DNA of 7,924 bases from Clostridiales bacterium (GCA_021635425.1 JAJWOJ010000081.1:1-7924); one strand, 5' to 3'. Positions 1 to 7,548 are shown, numbered from the stretch's first letter. Program-made: numbers and translations. The notes: generated by a model not told the origin, from the sequence alone.

Positions 1-120
1 AGGAAGTTGCGCTCGGCGGCGAAAGAGAAATCGTTTTGTCGAACGGAACGGAATTCGACTTAGACCTTGGGGAGTATTCTTCGGCGACGGTGCTTTCGGC
101 AACGCTCGGCGGAGAAAACG
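1..120 (+). repeat. Direct repeat copy 1 at start of GLUG module
   Basis: Bases 1-120 match 1150-1269 with 6 mismatches (95% identity), and the first 67 bases are identical. The offset is 1149 nt, which is 383 codons, so the repeat is in frame and marks the start of a protein module. The left boundary is unknown because the match runs to the first base of the window. Identity falls after about base 120, although protein similarity continues through the module. Confidence 0.93.
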
Positions 121-2090
121 TCGGGTATGCGAACGGAAAACTTGTCGCGGGCGACGAATATAAAGCAAATCTCCGTAAACACGGCATGCAGACCTTGAAA
201 GTTACGATTGAAAAAGACGGCAAATATTACAACGTGATCGCAAACGTTCTCGTCGTAACGCAGGATATAACGACGGTCGAACAACTCAAAAAGGTCAGCG
301 AAAATTCGTTCGGTTATTTCAGGCTTGTAAACAATCTGAGAGTAACCGGCGACAACGTCATAAATTTACCCGATTCGGGAGATTGGATAAATGCCGACGG
401 TCAGGGCGGTTTCCGCGGAACGTTCGACGGCAACGGCAAGACGATAAGCGGCTGGACGAGACGAAACGGATTGTTCGGAGTTGTCGGCGCGGGCGCGGTA
501 ATCAAAAATCTTACCTATACGCTTACGGCGTATGAGTCGGGCGGATCGACATTCGGGCGCAGTATTACGGGCGCAACCGTAGAAAACGTAACGTTCGACG
601 TAAAACTTGTAAAAGACAGCGCGACGTTCAACAACGAAGGCGGAATAATAACGACGCTTTTAAGCCATAGCACTCTTTACAAAAACGTAACCGTAAATGC
701 CGAAGGGCAGAAAGTCGATTCGCTTTTCGGAACGAGCTGGGGCAGGTACGACGGCAACAAAGCCAATACGTTTGAAAATTGCAAACTGATCGCGAAGTCC
801 GTCGGCGGACTTATCAACGCGGGCAACGTTGCGAACCCTGTTGTCGTTTCCGCGGCGGGAATAGACGGGCTTACGGTAACTCTTATCCTTGACGGAATAA
901 CGGCGGAAGGAACGCTCGAAATCGGCAAAGAATTTGCCGTTCCGGGCGTAGGGATGACGGAAATAACGAGCGTAATGCTCGGAGATAACGAGTTTACGGC
1001 ATATTCGTTTGCGGACGGAACGTTTACGATAAACGCGGACGCGTTCGGCGTTACGGAAGCGGGCGTAAAAACCTTTGAGATAACGGGTAAAAACGCGGAC
1101 GGATACACCGTTAAACAGACGGTAACGGTAACAGCCGAATTTAAGGCGGAGGAAGTTGCGCTCGGCGGCGAAAGAGAAATCGTTTTGTCGAACGGAACGG
1201 AATTCGACTTAGACCTCGGGGAGTATTCATCGGTGACGGCGCTTTCGGCAACGCTTTGCGGAGAAAACGCGACTTATTCAAACGGAAAACTGACCGTAAC
1301 GGACGGGTTTAAAGCCGACTTGAAGAAGCACGGCATGCAGACTTTAAAGGTCACCGTTCAGAAAGACGGCAAATATTACAACGTAATCGCAAACGTCCTC
1401 GTCGTAACGCAGGACATAACGACCTTCGACGAGCTTAATTCGGCTCTTAAATTCGACAAAAACAACGTTAAGTTCGGATATTACAGACTTGCGACCGATT
1501 TAAGCGATTACAAATGGTATCAGAGCGGAAACAGTGTCGATGCCGGAATATGGAAAAATCCGAACGGCGAACTTGGCTTCAGAGGAACATTCGACGGCAA
1601 CGGATTTTCGATCAGAGAAACTTTAAATACTACCGGGTTGTTCGGATACGTCGGCAAAGGCGCGGTGATCAAAAACCTGACTATAAACTTAAATCAGTAT
1701 AAATACTATAGCGGAACTCCGCTTATGGTTTTCGGTTACAGCATGGTAGGAGCGACCGTCGATAACGTCAAGGTAAACGTGACGAAGCAGCCAAACGACG
1801 GAATAACCGAAATCCCCGGCGGAATCAGCGGGCTTCTGACGGCTATTTTCTCGTATGGCAACACCTTCAATAAATTAGTGGTCGACGCTCAGAAAACCGA
1901 TATCGACACGTTGTTCGGAAGCTGCGCATATTACAGTTATCTTGCGGGATATGAAGAAAATAAGTTTACGGCTTGCACTGTGAAAGCAAATTCTCTTATC
2001 GGGCTTGCCTGCACGAACAACGCGGATAAAACCGCAACGCCTTACAGAGGAATCGAAGGGCTTACCGTCACGGTAGCAGTGTCGGCATGA
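3..2090 (+). CDS. Modular GLUG-repeat surface/secreted protein, 5' end outside window
   Basis: The reading frame is open from the window edge, so the start codon, signal peptide and N-terminal domains are not visible; 695 codons remain before the TGA. Counting from the first visible codon, there are two homologous modules. Each opens with an Ig-like segment (EIVLSNGTEFDLDLGEYSS, ending near VLVVTQDITT) followed by a GLUG-type region. GFRGTFDGNG lies at residues 136-145 and 525-534, followed by GLFG.VG.GAVIKNLT and, about 170 residues later in each module, IDTLFG/VDSLFG. The modules are joined by a second Ig-like stretch (about 292-381). Regular IKNLT, VENVTF and KNVTV turns suggest a right-handed beta-solenoid (inference). 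There is no LPXTG, SLH or dockerin sequence at the C-terminus, so anchoring must be N-terminal or the protein is released. It is a paralogue of the gene at 2907, and the next gene starts 11 nt downstream, so they are probably cotranscribed. GLUG proteins are usually extracellular; the ligand is unknown. Confidence 0.88.
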   Translation, partial: EVALGGEREIVLSNGTEFDLDLGEYSSATVLSATLGGENVGYANGKLVAGDEYKANLRKHGMQTLKVTIEKDGKYYNVIANVLVVTQDITTVEQLKKVSENSFGYFRLVNNLRVTGDNVINLPDSGDWINADGQGGFRGTFDGNGKTISGWTRRNGLFGVVGAGAVIKNLTYTLTAYESGGSTFGRSITGATVENVTFDVKLVKDSATFNNEGGIITTLLSHSTLYKNVTVNAEGQKVDSLFGTSWGRYDGNKANTFENCKLIAKSVGGLINAGNVANPVVVSAAGIDGLTVTLILDGITAEGTLEIGKEFAVPGVGMTEITSVMLGDNEFTAYSFADGTFTINADAFGVTEAGVKTFEITGKNADGYTVKQTVTVTAEFKAEEVALGGEREIVLSNGTEFDLDLGEYSSVTALSATLCGENATYSNGKLTVTDGFKADLKKHGMQTLKVTVQKDGKYYNVIANVLVVTQDITTFDELNSALKFDKNNVKFGYYRLATDLSDYKWYQSGNSVDAGIWKNPNGELGFRGTFDGNGFSIRETLNTTGLFGYVGKGAVIKNLTINLNQYKYYSGTPLMVFGYSMVGATVDNVKVNVTKQPNDGITEIPGGISGLLTAIFSYGNTFNKLVVDAQKTDIDTLFGSCAYYSYLAGYEENKFTACTVKANSLIGLACTNNADKTATPYRGIEGLTVTVAVSA
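1150..1269 (+). repeat. Direct repeat copy 2 at start of GLUG module
   Basis: This is the second copy of the 120-bp repeat, encoding the start of the second module (EVALGGEREIVLSNGTEFDL). It is preceded by the Ig-like linker that ends in TVTVTAEFKA. High nucleotide identity, including at third codon positions, points to recent duplication or gene conversion rather than protein-level selection alone. Confidence 0.93.
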
Positions 2091-2094
2091 AAGG
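2090..2094 (+). promoter_or_regulatory. Ribosome binding site that decides the lipoprotein start
   Basis: AAAGG lies 7 nt before the ATG at 2102. It overlaps the stop codon of the preceding gene. The alternative in-frame ATG at 2087, which overlaps that stop codon as ATGA, has no purine-rich site before it. The 2102 start also gives a more typical lipoprotein signal peptide (MKKYS). Confidence 0.6.
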
Positions 2095-2101
2095 TATTCC
2101 G

Positions 2102-2722
2102 ATGAAAAAATATTCGATAATTACAGTAATTTTGCTTTTTGTGGTTTTCGTTTTCGCGCTGTCCGCCTGTACCGATAACGGCGACGAGGTAGATAAAAGC
2201 GGAAGCGAAAGCCCGAAGACAAGCGTTTCGGAAAAAACATCTGACGATTCGGAAACTTCCGCCGCGCAATACACCGTTTATTTTAAATCGGACGGCGAAA
2301 TTATTTACGAAACGAAGGTTAAAAGCGGCGATACGACGGAACAACCCGATTCGCCTACGAAAAGCCATTATTTTTTAAGCGGTTGGTATAAAGGCGGCGA
2401 AAAGTGGGACTTTAAAGCCGACAAAGTCGTTTCGGATATAACGCTTGTCGCAAAATGGGCGCCCGAAGTTTACACGGTGACCTTTGTCACCGAAGCGGGC
2501 GATACGCCGACAAGTCAAACCGTAACTTACGACCCCGTTAACGGAAAAGTCGTTGAGCCGACGATAGAAAAGTTTGTTAAAACCGCGGCTTACGAGTATG
2601 AATTCGTCGGTTGGTATTTTGGCGATACGAAATGGAATTTCGATAATATCGTCGCGGGAAATATGAAACTTGTCGCAAGGTGGAACAAAAATACCGCCAT
2701 TGGCGTTCTGCCGAACGATTAA
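2102..2722 (+). CDS. Lipoprotein with two Listeria-Bacteroides (InlB B-type) repeats
   Basis: This predicts a 206-aa lipoprotein. Residues 1-22 are a lysine start, a hydrophobic core (IITVILLFVVFVFAL) and a lipobox LSAC with the lipidated cysteine at 23. An acidic, Ser/Thr-rich linker (about 24-55) would space the protein from the membrane. Two tandem repeats follow, at about 57-119 and 124-194. Each starts YTVYF or YTVTF, contains GWY...W.F, and ends with ITLVAKW or MKLVARW. That pattern is typical of the Listeria-Bacteroides repeat family (PF09479), beta-grasp-like modules of surface proteins. No enzymatic domain is visible. An adhesive, binding or spacer role outside the membrane is inference. 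It lies 11 nt after one GLUG protein and 21 nt before the small peptide gene, within the same probable operon. The start could instead be the ATG at 2087, adding MKGIP. Confidence 0.88.
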   Translation: MKKYSIITVILLFVVFVFALSACTDNGDEVDKSGSESPKTSVSEKTSDDSETSAAQYTVYFKSDGEIIYETKVKSGDTTEQPDSPTKSHYFLSGWYKGGEKWDFKADKVVSDITLVAKWAPEVYTVTFVTEAGDTPTSQTVTYDPVNGKVVEPTIEKFVKTAAYEYEFVGWYFGDTKWNFDNIVAGNMKLVARWNKNTAIGVLPND

Positions 2723-2729
2723 GAATATC

Positions 2730-2735
2730 AGGAGG
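2730..2735 (+). promoter_or_regulatory. Consensus ribosome binding site of the 48-aa peptide gene
   Basis: AGGAGG, a perfect anti-Shine-Dalgarno match, stands 8 nt before the ATG at 2744. It is the strongest site in the window and the main reason for accepting such a short gene as real and well translated. Confidence 0.8.
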
Positions 2736-2743
2736 AATTTTTT

Positions 2744-2890
2744 ATGAAAAACTATGCAAAACCGAATATGGAAATTATTTACGTCGGTACAGAAGATGAC
2801 GTTATAAGAACGTCTACCGTTGACAACGTAAAGAATTCGAACGACAACATATTCAACAACGGAGATTGGGATCTTTCGCAACTCGGCTAA
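2744..2890 (+). CDS. 48-aa small peptide of unknown function (Y.KP.ME...DVI.TS type)
   Basis: This short gene encodes 48 residues, starting MKNYAKPNMEIIYVGTEDDV and ending NNGDWDLSQLG. It has a perfect AGGAGG site, spacing of 21 nt to the gene before and 16 nt to the gene after, and no overlap, so it fits the operon as a genuine gene. There is no signal peptide, membrane segment or cysteine. The C-terminal half is rich in Asn and Asp, and the peptide is acidic. The N-terminal pattern, an aromatic-x-KP-x-ME start followed by DDVIRTS, resembles a type of short hypothetical protein I recall from gut Clostridia. That is recollection, not a search result, and I know of no assigned function. Possible roles are a peptide precursor with a leader-like N-terminus or a small partner of the surface proteins. 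Both are speculation. Confidence 0.75.
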   Translation: MKNYAKPNMEIIYVGTEDDVIRTSTVDNVKNSNDNIFNNGDWDLSQLG

Positions 2891-2906
2891 AAGGGAGGAA
2901 AAAACA

Positions 2907-5591
2907 ATGAAAAAAATTAAATTATGTTTAATAGCGTTTTTCGCTATAGTTTTCGCCTCGATGTCATGCGCGTTTGTCGCAACGAGCGTAAAACATGCCG
3001 AAGCGGCAACCGTAGACGAAGTGAAAGTGCTGAAGTCCGGAGTTTTTGCGATGGACGACTCGGGGCTTACGCTCAGAACGAACGATAACGTCGGAATTCG
3101 TTTCAAAGTTAAAATGAGCAAAAATCTCGGCGTAAAAATCAAAGGAATCGAAGATGTATCTCTGAAATTTCTTATTGCGCCCCGCGTGGTGGTAGATAGC
3201 GTGAACGGCGATTATTCTAAGCTTGTTACGGCGGCTGAAAACGCAACGGAAGGAAAAGTCCCCGCTCGTATATTTGAAGCGGATAAAGGTAAAATGTACG
3301 AAGATGGCGGATATTATTGGGCAAGCCTTGTAATCGCGAATACAACAGGGACGAACATAAAGCTCGACATGAACGTAGTTGCTTATATCACTTATACCGA
3401 TGAAAAAAATGCGGCGCAGACCAGGTATGCGACTACAAACGTTGAAAAAGTAAGAGGAAATCTTTATAACGTCGTCAATTCCTGCGCGGTTATCAACGAG
3501 TATGCGACAGATATAATCGGAAATGAGAATTTCAATTGGTACGGTACGGAAACATACCCGATAAAAATAGCGACGACCAAACAGGCTGAAGCTTTAAAAA
3601 GTTCGGGCGTAAGTCTTTCGGGAAAGACCGTTTTATCTTCGGTGGAATTTGCGGGAACCGAAGCAACCGTTAAAACCGTTACGGAACATTTCGTTGACGA
3701 AAACAGACAGGAAATAGTTCTCGGCGGCAGCGATAACGATACTTATGCTATAGAAGGCATGGGAGTTTATGACGGAACGGTAGAAAAGGCGACCATAGGC
3801 GGAGTTGTCGTTAACTACGATAATAACGGAAACGTAAAGCTTTCTTCCGAGTTTAAAAATCGTCTTGCAAAGCATGGCGAGCAGACTCTTTCGGTGACCG
3901 TAAAAGGAGCAGACGGCAACTATACCGAATACAAAAAGAAGTTGCTTGTCGTAACGAAAGAAATTTCGAGTTTCGAGGAACTTAATGCTGCTCTTGCGTT
4001 TGATTCGAATAACGTTAAGTATGGATATTACAGACTTGCGACCAACTTAATCGGTTACGGCGGGTATCAGAGCGGAAACGGAATCGGCGGCAGTATATGG
4101 AAAAACGAAAGCGGCGATACGGGCTTCAGAGGAACGTTTGACGGCAAAGGTTTAACCATACAACAAACATTCTGGAATACCGGATTGTTCGGATATATCG
4201 GCAAAGGCGCGGTTATTAAAAATATCACTTTCAACGTCAATAAGTATGCTAACGATAAAGAGTACATGCTTTTGGGTTACAGTATGGTAGGAGCAACGCT
4301 CGAAAACGTCAAAGTGAATGTAACGCCTCAACACGGTGACGGAAGAACCGAAATCAAGAGTAACGGCGTAAGCGGACTGTTGACAAGTATTTTCGCAAAT
4401 GGCAATACGTTCAAAAATGTTGTTGTGGACGCCAGAGATACCGATATCGACACTTTGTTCGGTAGCTGTGCATATTACGGTTATACGGGGACAGATACGA
4501 ATACGTTTGACAAGGATTGCAAGGTTGTGGCGCAATCTCTTTTAGGGCTTGCTTGTATAAATAATGCGGAAGGCGTTAAAAAGACGGACAGTGCTTTTAT
4601 TTCGGGTGCAGATAATTTAACTGTAGCCAAAGTAGATGAGGCTAAATGGTTTACTAATGAAATCGTTTTATCGAGTAGCACTGAAGACGATAAAGTTAAT
4701 TTGAAAGTTAATTTGGGAGATTATACAAACGCCGCAATTCTTCCCGTAACCTTTGGCGGTGAAGCCGTAGGTAAAGACGTAAAGTATGACAATGGAACCT
4801 TAACCCTTACGAACGCCTTTAAGAATAATAAGAAGAAGCACGGCATTCGTAATCTTTGCCTGATAGCTGAAAAGGGTGGAGAGTATCATAACATAAAAGT
4901 TCAAGTTACCGTCATAACGAAGGAAATTTCCGATATACCCGCCTTAACCGCCGCGTTGACGCCGGATGAAGGCAGCAGTGCCGTTTACGGATATTACAGA
5001 TTGTCGGAAGATTTGAATTCTACCGGCTGGTACTCGGTGGGTTATGCTAAAGACTGGACGGCAGTGCAAAGAAGCAACCCCGAGTTCGGTTTCCGCGGAA
5101 CGTTTGACGGTAACGGCAAGGCGATCACTTCGTGGTTCTACCAAGACGGTTTGTTCGGCGTTGTCGGCAACGGCGCGGTTATAAAGAATCTTACGATAAA
5201 CAATAGACAGTATCAGGGCGACAAAGGGAGTCTCAATACTTTGTTCGGTTATTCCATGATGGGAGCAACCATGGATAAAGTTACGATAAATATTCTCAGC
5301 GGCGGCAAGGCGGATATCGCCACAAACGCGGCGGGCGGTTTGTTGACCTGCCTTGGCGGATACGGCAACACTTTGAAAAACGTAACGATAAACGCCAAAG
5401 GTCTCGCGATAGACACGTTATTCGGAACGGGTTGTTGGTTCATTTATCCGAAAGATTACAAGCAGAATACGTTCGATACTTGTTCTATAACGGCAAAATC
5501 GCTTGTCGGGCTTGCTTGTACGGACAATGCGAATAAAACAGTAACGTCTTATGATAAAGTTAGCGGACTTACGGTAACGCTTGAAGCATAA
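2907..5591 (+). CDS. Secreted 894-aa GLUG-repeat surface protein, two modules
   Basis: The start is set by GGGAGG at 2893-2898, 8 nt before the ATG. Residues 1-33 are a Sec signal peptide (MKKIKLCLIAFFAIVFASMS, then AEA before alanine 34). Residues about 37-215 form a separate domain containing GIRFKVKM, FLIAPRVVVD, YYWASLVIANTT and an NLYNVVNSCAVINEYA helix. I recognise the general type from Clostridia surface proteins but cannot name it. Two modules follow at about 268-575 and 585-894. Each has an Ig-like part (LAKHGEQTLSV / KKHGIRNLCL, then VVTKEIS / VITKEIS) and a GLUG region with GFRGTFDGKG (406-415) or GFRGTFDGNG (728-737), GAVIKN, GYSMVGAT or GYSMMGAT, IDTLFG and SL.GLAC. A cell-envelope location is well supported; function is unknown. 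There is no sorting motif at the C-terminus, which ends GLTVTLEA. It is a paralogue of the gene ending at 2090; the first module here is closest to that gene's last module. Confidence 0.9.
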   Translation: MKKIKLCLIAFFAIVFASMSCAFVATSVKHAEAATVDEVKVLKSGVFAMDDSGLTLRTNDNVGIRFKVKMSKNLGVKIKGIEDVSLKFLIAPRVVVDSVNGDYSKLVTAAENATEGKVPARIFEADKGKMYEDGGYYWASLVIANTTGTNIKLDMNVVAYITYTDEKNAAQTRYATTNVEKVRGNLYNVVNSCAVINEYATDIIGNENFNWYGTETYPIKIATTKQAEALKSSGVSLSGKTVLSSVEFAGTEATVKTVTEHFVDENRQEIVLGGSDNDTYAIEGMGVYDGTVEKATIGGVVVNYDNNGNVKLSSEFKNRLAKHGEQTLSVTVKGADGNYTEYKKKLLVVTKEISSFEELNAALAFDSNNVKYGYYRLATNLIGYGGYQSGNGIGGSIWKNESGDTGFRGTFDGKGLTIQQTFWNTGLFGYIGKGAVIKNITFNVNKYANDKEYMLLGYSMVGATLENVKVNVTPQHGDGRTEIKSNGVSGLLTSIFANGNTFKNVVVDARDTDIDTLFGSCAYYGYTGTDTNTFDKDCKVVAQSLLGLACINNAEGVKKTDSAFISGADNLTVAKVDEAKWFTNEIVLSSSTEDDKVNLKVNLGDYTNAAILPVTFGGEAVGKDVKYDNGTLTLTNAFKNNKKKHGIRNLCLIAEKGGEYHNIKVQVTVITKEISDIPALTAALTPDEGSSAVYGYYRLSEDLNSTGWYSVGYAKDWTAVQRSNPEFGFRGTFDGNGKAITSWFYQDGLFGVVGNGAVIKNLTINNRQYQGDKGSLNTLFGYSMMGATMDKVTINILSGGKADIATNAAGGLLTCLGGYGNTLKNVTINAKGLAIDTLFGTGCWFIYPKDYKQNTFDTCSITAKSLVGLACTDNANKTVTSYDKVSGLTVTLEA

Positions 5592-5606
5592 AAACAAAAC
5601 GAAACC

Positions 5607-5636
5607 CGGGCGGACGAGCAAAAAACCGTCTGCCCG
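5607..5636 (+). promoter_or_regulatory. Stem-loop between the surface-protein gene and the binding-protein gene
   Basis: CGGGCGGACG (5607-5616) pairs with CGTCTGCCCG (5627-5636) as a 10-bp GC-rich stem with one G-U pair and a 10-nt A-rich loop. It starts 15 nt after the stop codon of the 894-aa gene. In the + direction it is followed by A-rich sequence, not a U run, so it is not a standard intrinsic terminator. It may mark a 3' end made another way, or protect an upstream transcript. Read on the - strand it would be followed by a T-rich stretch, but no - strand gene is seen to need it. Confidence 0.55.
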
Positions 5637-5708
5637 AATAAAAAAGGAAAATCGACCGACAGGAAAAATATTTGAAACTTTCGGCGAAAAAAACATAAGG
5701 AGCAAAAT

Positions 5709-7499
5709 ATGAAGAGCAAATTTTTGAAAAGAGCATTATGCGGAGCAATGGCGCTTTGCATGACTGCCGCGCTTATTTCGTGCGGCGACGGCGGAAACAA
5801 CGGCGGAAACAGTACGGGCGGTCAGTCGAACAGCGGAAACACCGGCGGAGACACGGCGGCAACCAACATCAACGTCCTTCACTTTACGGGTACGGCAACC
5901 AGAAACGGAGCTATTAAATGGATTCAGGACGCGGCGGCAAGATTCACCGAACTTAAGAAAGACGAATCTTACGAAAACGGAAAGAAAGGCGTTAACATAA
6001 CCATTCAGGACAACAAGCTTATCCCTTACGACAGCCTCAGCTCGGACGGTAACGATATTTATATCGACGAGGCAAAAGCGGATATGTACACTTATTCCGC
6101 GTCTAACGAGCTTATGCAGCTCGACGAAATCGTAAGCTATATCGAAAACGATCAGAAGCTTACAATCGACGCAGACGCTAAAAAGAGAATGCTCGGCTAC
6201 GAAAGCGCGGACGGACAACGCCATTATTACGGACTTCCGCAATACGAGTGGAGCAACAGCTTGACTTACGACGTAAACTATTTCGAAGACGCGGGTCTTT
6301 ATTTCGCAAAACCCGACGCGACCAAATCGGTAACTTACGAAGGCAAATACGGCACCGTTAAGTTCGTCGATCCTGCGGACATGCAGAAATCCTGCGGACC
6401 CGACGGCGCATACGGCACGTCCGACGACGGTTTGCCCTCTTCGCTCGAAGAATTCGCTCAGCTTTGCGATTATATCAAATCCAAGGGCGGCTCGCCGTTC
6501 ATAATGCCCGGCGGAGCGGGCGGCTCTGTTTATTCCTTCCATATGGTTCAGGCGATCTGGGCGGCTCTCGAAGGCGCGGAGACGATGAAAAGCATTAAGG
6601 CGGAATATTCAAAAACTCCCGTCGAAGTAGTAACGGGCTTTAAAGACGGCGAATATTTCTTCGGAGATAAAAACATTCCTATGCCGACAACCGAAAAGGT
6701 GGTTTTAAGCGACGAAACAGGCTATAAGATGTACGACATGGCGTCGAGATACTATGCGCTTGCGTTTATGCAGTTCGCAAACGATAACGACTGGTTCCAT
6801 TCCGAAACCAAATCGGATTCGAGCGCGGATAAGGTTCAGACGACTTTCATCGCGACCAACCCCAACGAAAGAGCGGCTATGTACATCGACGGAACTTATT
6901 GGTATCACGAAGCGAAACTTTACAACAAAGGCTCGGCTTTCACTCAGTGGAAGAGAACGAGTGGCGGAAAAGAGCGTAAACTCAGCTATATGTGCCTGCC
7001 CACTCAGCTTAAAGGTTCGGTTGCGGAAGGCGCGGGCAAAAAGAACACGATGCTTAACGTCGGTTCGTCCTTCTTGTTCGTTAACAACCGCGTATCCGAA
7101 AACGCAGGCAAAAAGCAAGCCGTTGTAGACTTCCTTAAGTTCCTCTATACGCAGAAAGAACTTGCGGCGTTCACCGAATACCTCGGAATGAACATTCCTA
7201 TAAATTACGAATACGACGAGAAAAAACTCGGCGATTATTACTACACGAGCTTTAAGAAATTAAGAAGCGAAGCGGACGTTATAACCACAGCTTCCGATAA
7301 CCCCGTTCAGTATAAGAACCTTTCGAATTTCATTCTCGGTTTCGGCGGCACGCTCAACTATTACAATTATAACGGACAGGTTATGATGGAAGGTTATCTT
7401 CAGGCATACAGAAACGGAAGAAAGGCGAAGGACATTTTCACGGGTTCCACGCTCTCCGAAGCTTCCTGGAAGACCATGCTCGAAAACGCAAAGAAGTAA
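5709..7499 (+). CDS. Extracellular solute-binding lipoprotein of an ABC importer (family 1 type)
   Basis: AAGGAG at 5697-5702, 6 nt before the ATG, fixes the start. Residues 1-24 are a signal peptide ending in lipobox LISC (Cys25), followed by a flexible Gly/Asn/Ser tether (about 26-50). The mature domain begins INVLHFTG and runs to the end at 596. Features typical of sugar-type binding proteins include YYGLPQYEWSNSLTYDVNYF (173-192), where a Trp/Tyr-rich segment is followed by the canonical Asn and FEDAGLY. GPDGAYGTSDDGLP (230-243), SPFIMPGGAGG (262-272), an AAMYIDGTYWY segment (389-399) and a late VVDFLKFLYTQKELAAF helix also fit. These suit capture of an oligosaccharide or similar ligand for an ABC permease pair; the ligand cannot be read from sequence. 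At 596 aa it is longer than the common 400-450. No permease or ATPase lies inside the window, but a gene starts at 7897 on the same strand and may be one. Confidence 0.9.
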   Translation: MKSKFLKRALCGAMALCMTAALISCGDGGNNGGNSTGGQSNSGNTGGDTAATNINVLHFTGTATRNGAIKWIQDAAARFTELKKDESYENGKKGVNITIQDNKLIPYDSLSSDGNDIYIDEAKADMYTYSASNELMQLDEIVSYIENDQKLTIDADAKKRMLGYESADGQRHYYGLPQYEWSNSLTYDVNYFEDAGLYFAKPDATKSVTYEGKYGTVKFVDPADMQKSCGPDGAYGTSDDGLPSSLEEFAQLCDYIKSKGGSPFIMPGGAGGSVYSFHMVQAIWAALEGAETMKSIKAEYSKTPVEVVTGFKDGEYFFGDKNIPMPTTEKVVLSDETGYKMYDMASRYYALAFMQFANDNDWFHSETKSDSSADKVQTTFIATNPNERAAMYIDGTYWYHEAKLYNKGSAFTQWKRTSGGKERKLSYMCLPTQLKGSVAEGAGKKNTMLNVGSSFLFVNNRVSENAGKKQAVVDFLKFLYTQKELAAFTEYLGMNIPINYEYDEKKLGDYYYTSFKKLRSEADVITTASDNPVQYKNLSNFILGFGGTLNYYNYNGQVMMEGYLQAYRNGRKAKDIFTGSTLSEASWKTMLENAKK

Positions 7500-7514
7500 C
7501 AATATAAAAACGTT

Positions 7515-7542
7515 GTCGGCGGGGACGTGATTTCCTGCCGAT
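7515..7542 (+). promoter_or_regulatory. Hairpin just after the binding-protein gene, with an alternative partner
   Basis: An 11-bp stem (7515-7525 with 7532-7542, three G-U pairs) closes a 6-nt loop 15 nt after the stop codon. Bases 7514-7519 (TGTCGG) can instead pair with 7544-7549 (CCGACA), so two mutually exclusive folds exist. There is no U run after either. Such structures between a binding-protein gene and its permease often protect the upstream mRNA from exonucleases (known for malE-malF in enteric bacteria); that role here is inferred. Confidence 0.5.
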
Positions 7543-7548
7543 TCCGAC

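Noticed and set aside
36..38. TTG as a start codon for the first gene
   Set aside because: The frame is open back to position 3, and the same VLSNGTEF sequence occurs mid-protein at the second module, so this is internal sequence of a longer gene.
1..1269. CRISPR-like or diversity-generating retroelement repeat
   Set aside because: There are only two copies, 1149 nt apart and in frame, with the repeat protein-coding. No reverse transcriptase, template repeat with adenine-specific changes, or spacer pattern is present.
2375..3142. 255-codon open frame on the - strand
   Set aside because: It lies opposite three well-supported + strand genes with ribosome binding sites, has no recognisable domain, and its Phe/Arg/Val-rich composition is what antisense of this coding sequence gives.
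5672..5700. Promoter TTGAAA...CATAAG before the binding-protein gene
   Set aside because: The -10-like hexamer is poor and overlaps the ribosome binding site, which would leave no leader for translation.
5736..6542. 268-codon open frame on the - strand
   Set aside because: It is antisense to the solute-binding protein, whose lipobox and family motifs are clear; the - product resembles no family.
6754..7128. 124-codon frame on the + strand within the binding-protein gene
   Set aside because: Arg/Ser-rich out-of-frame product inside a clearly real gene.
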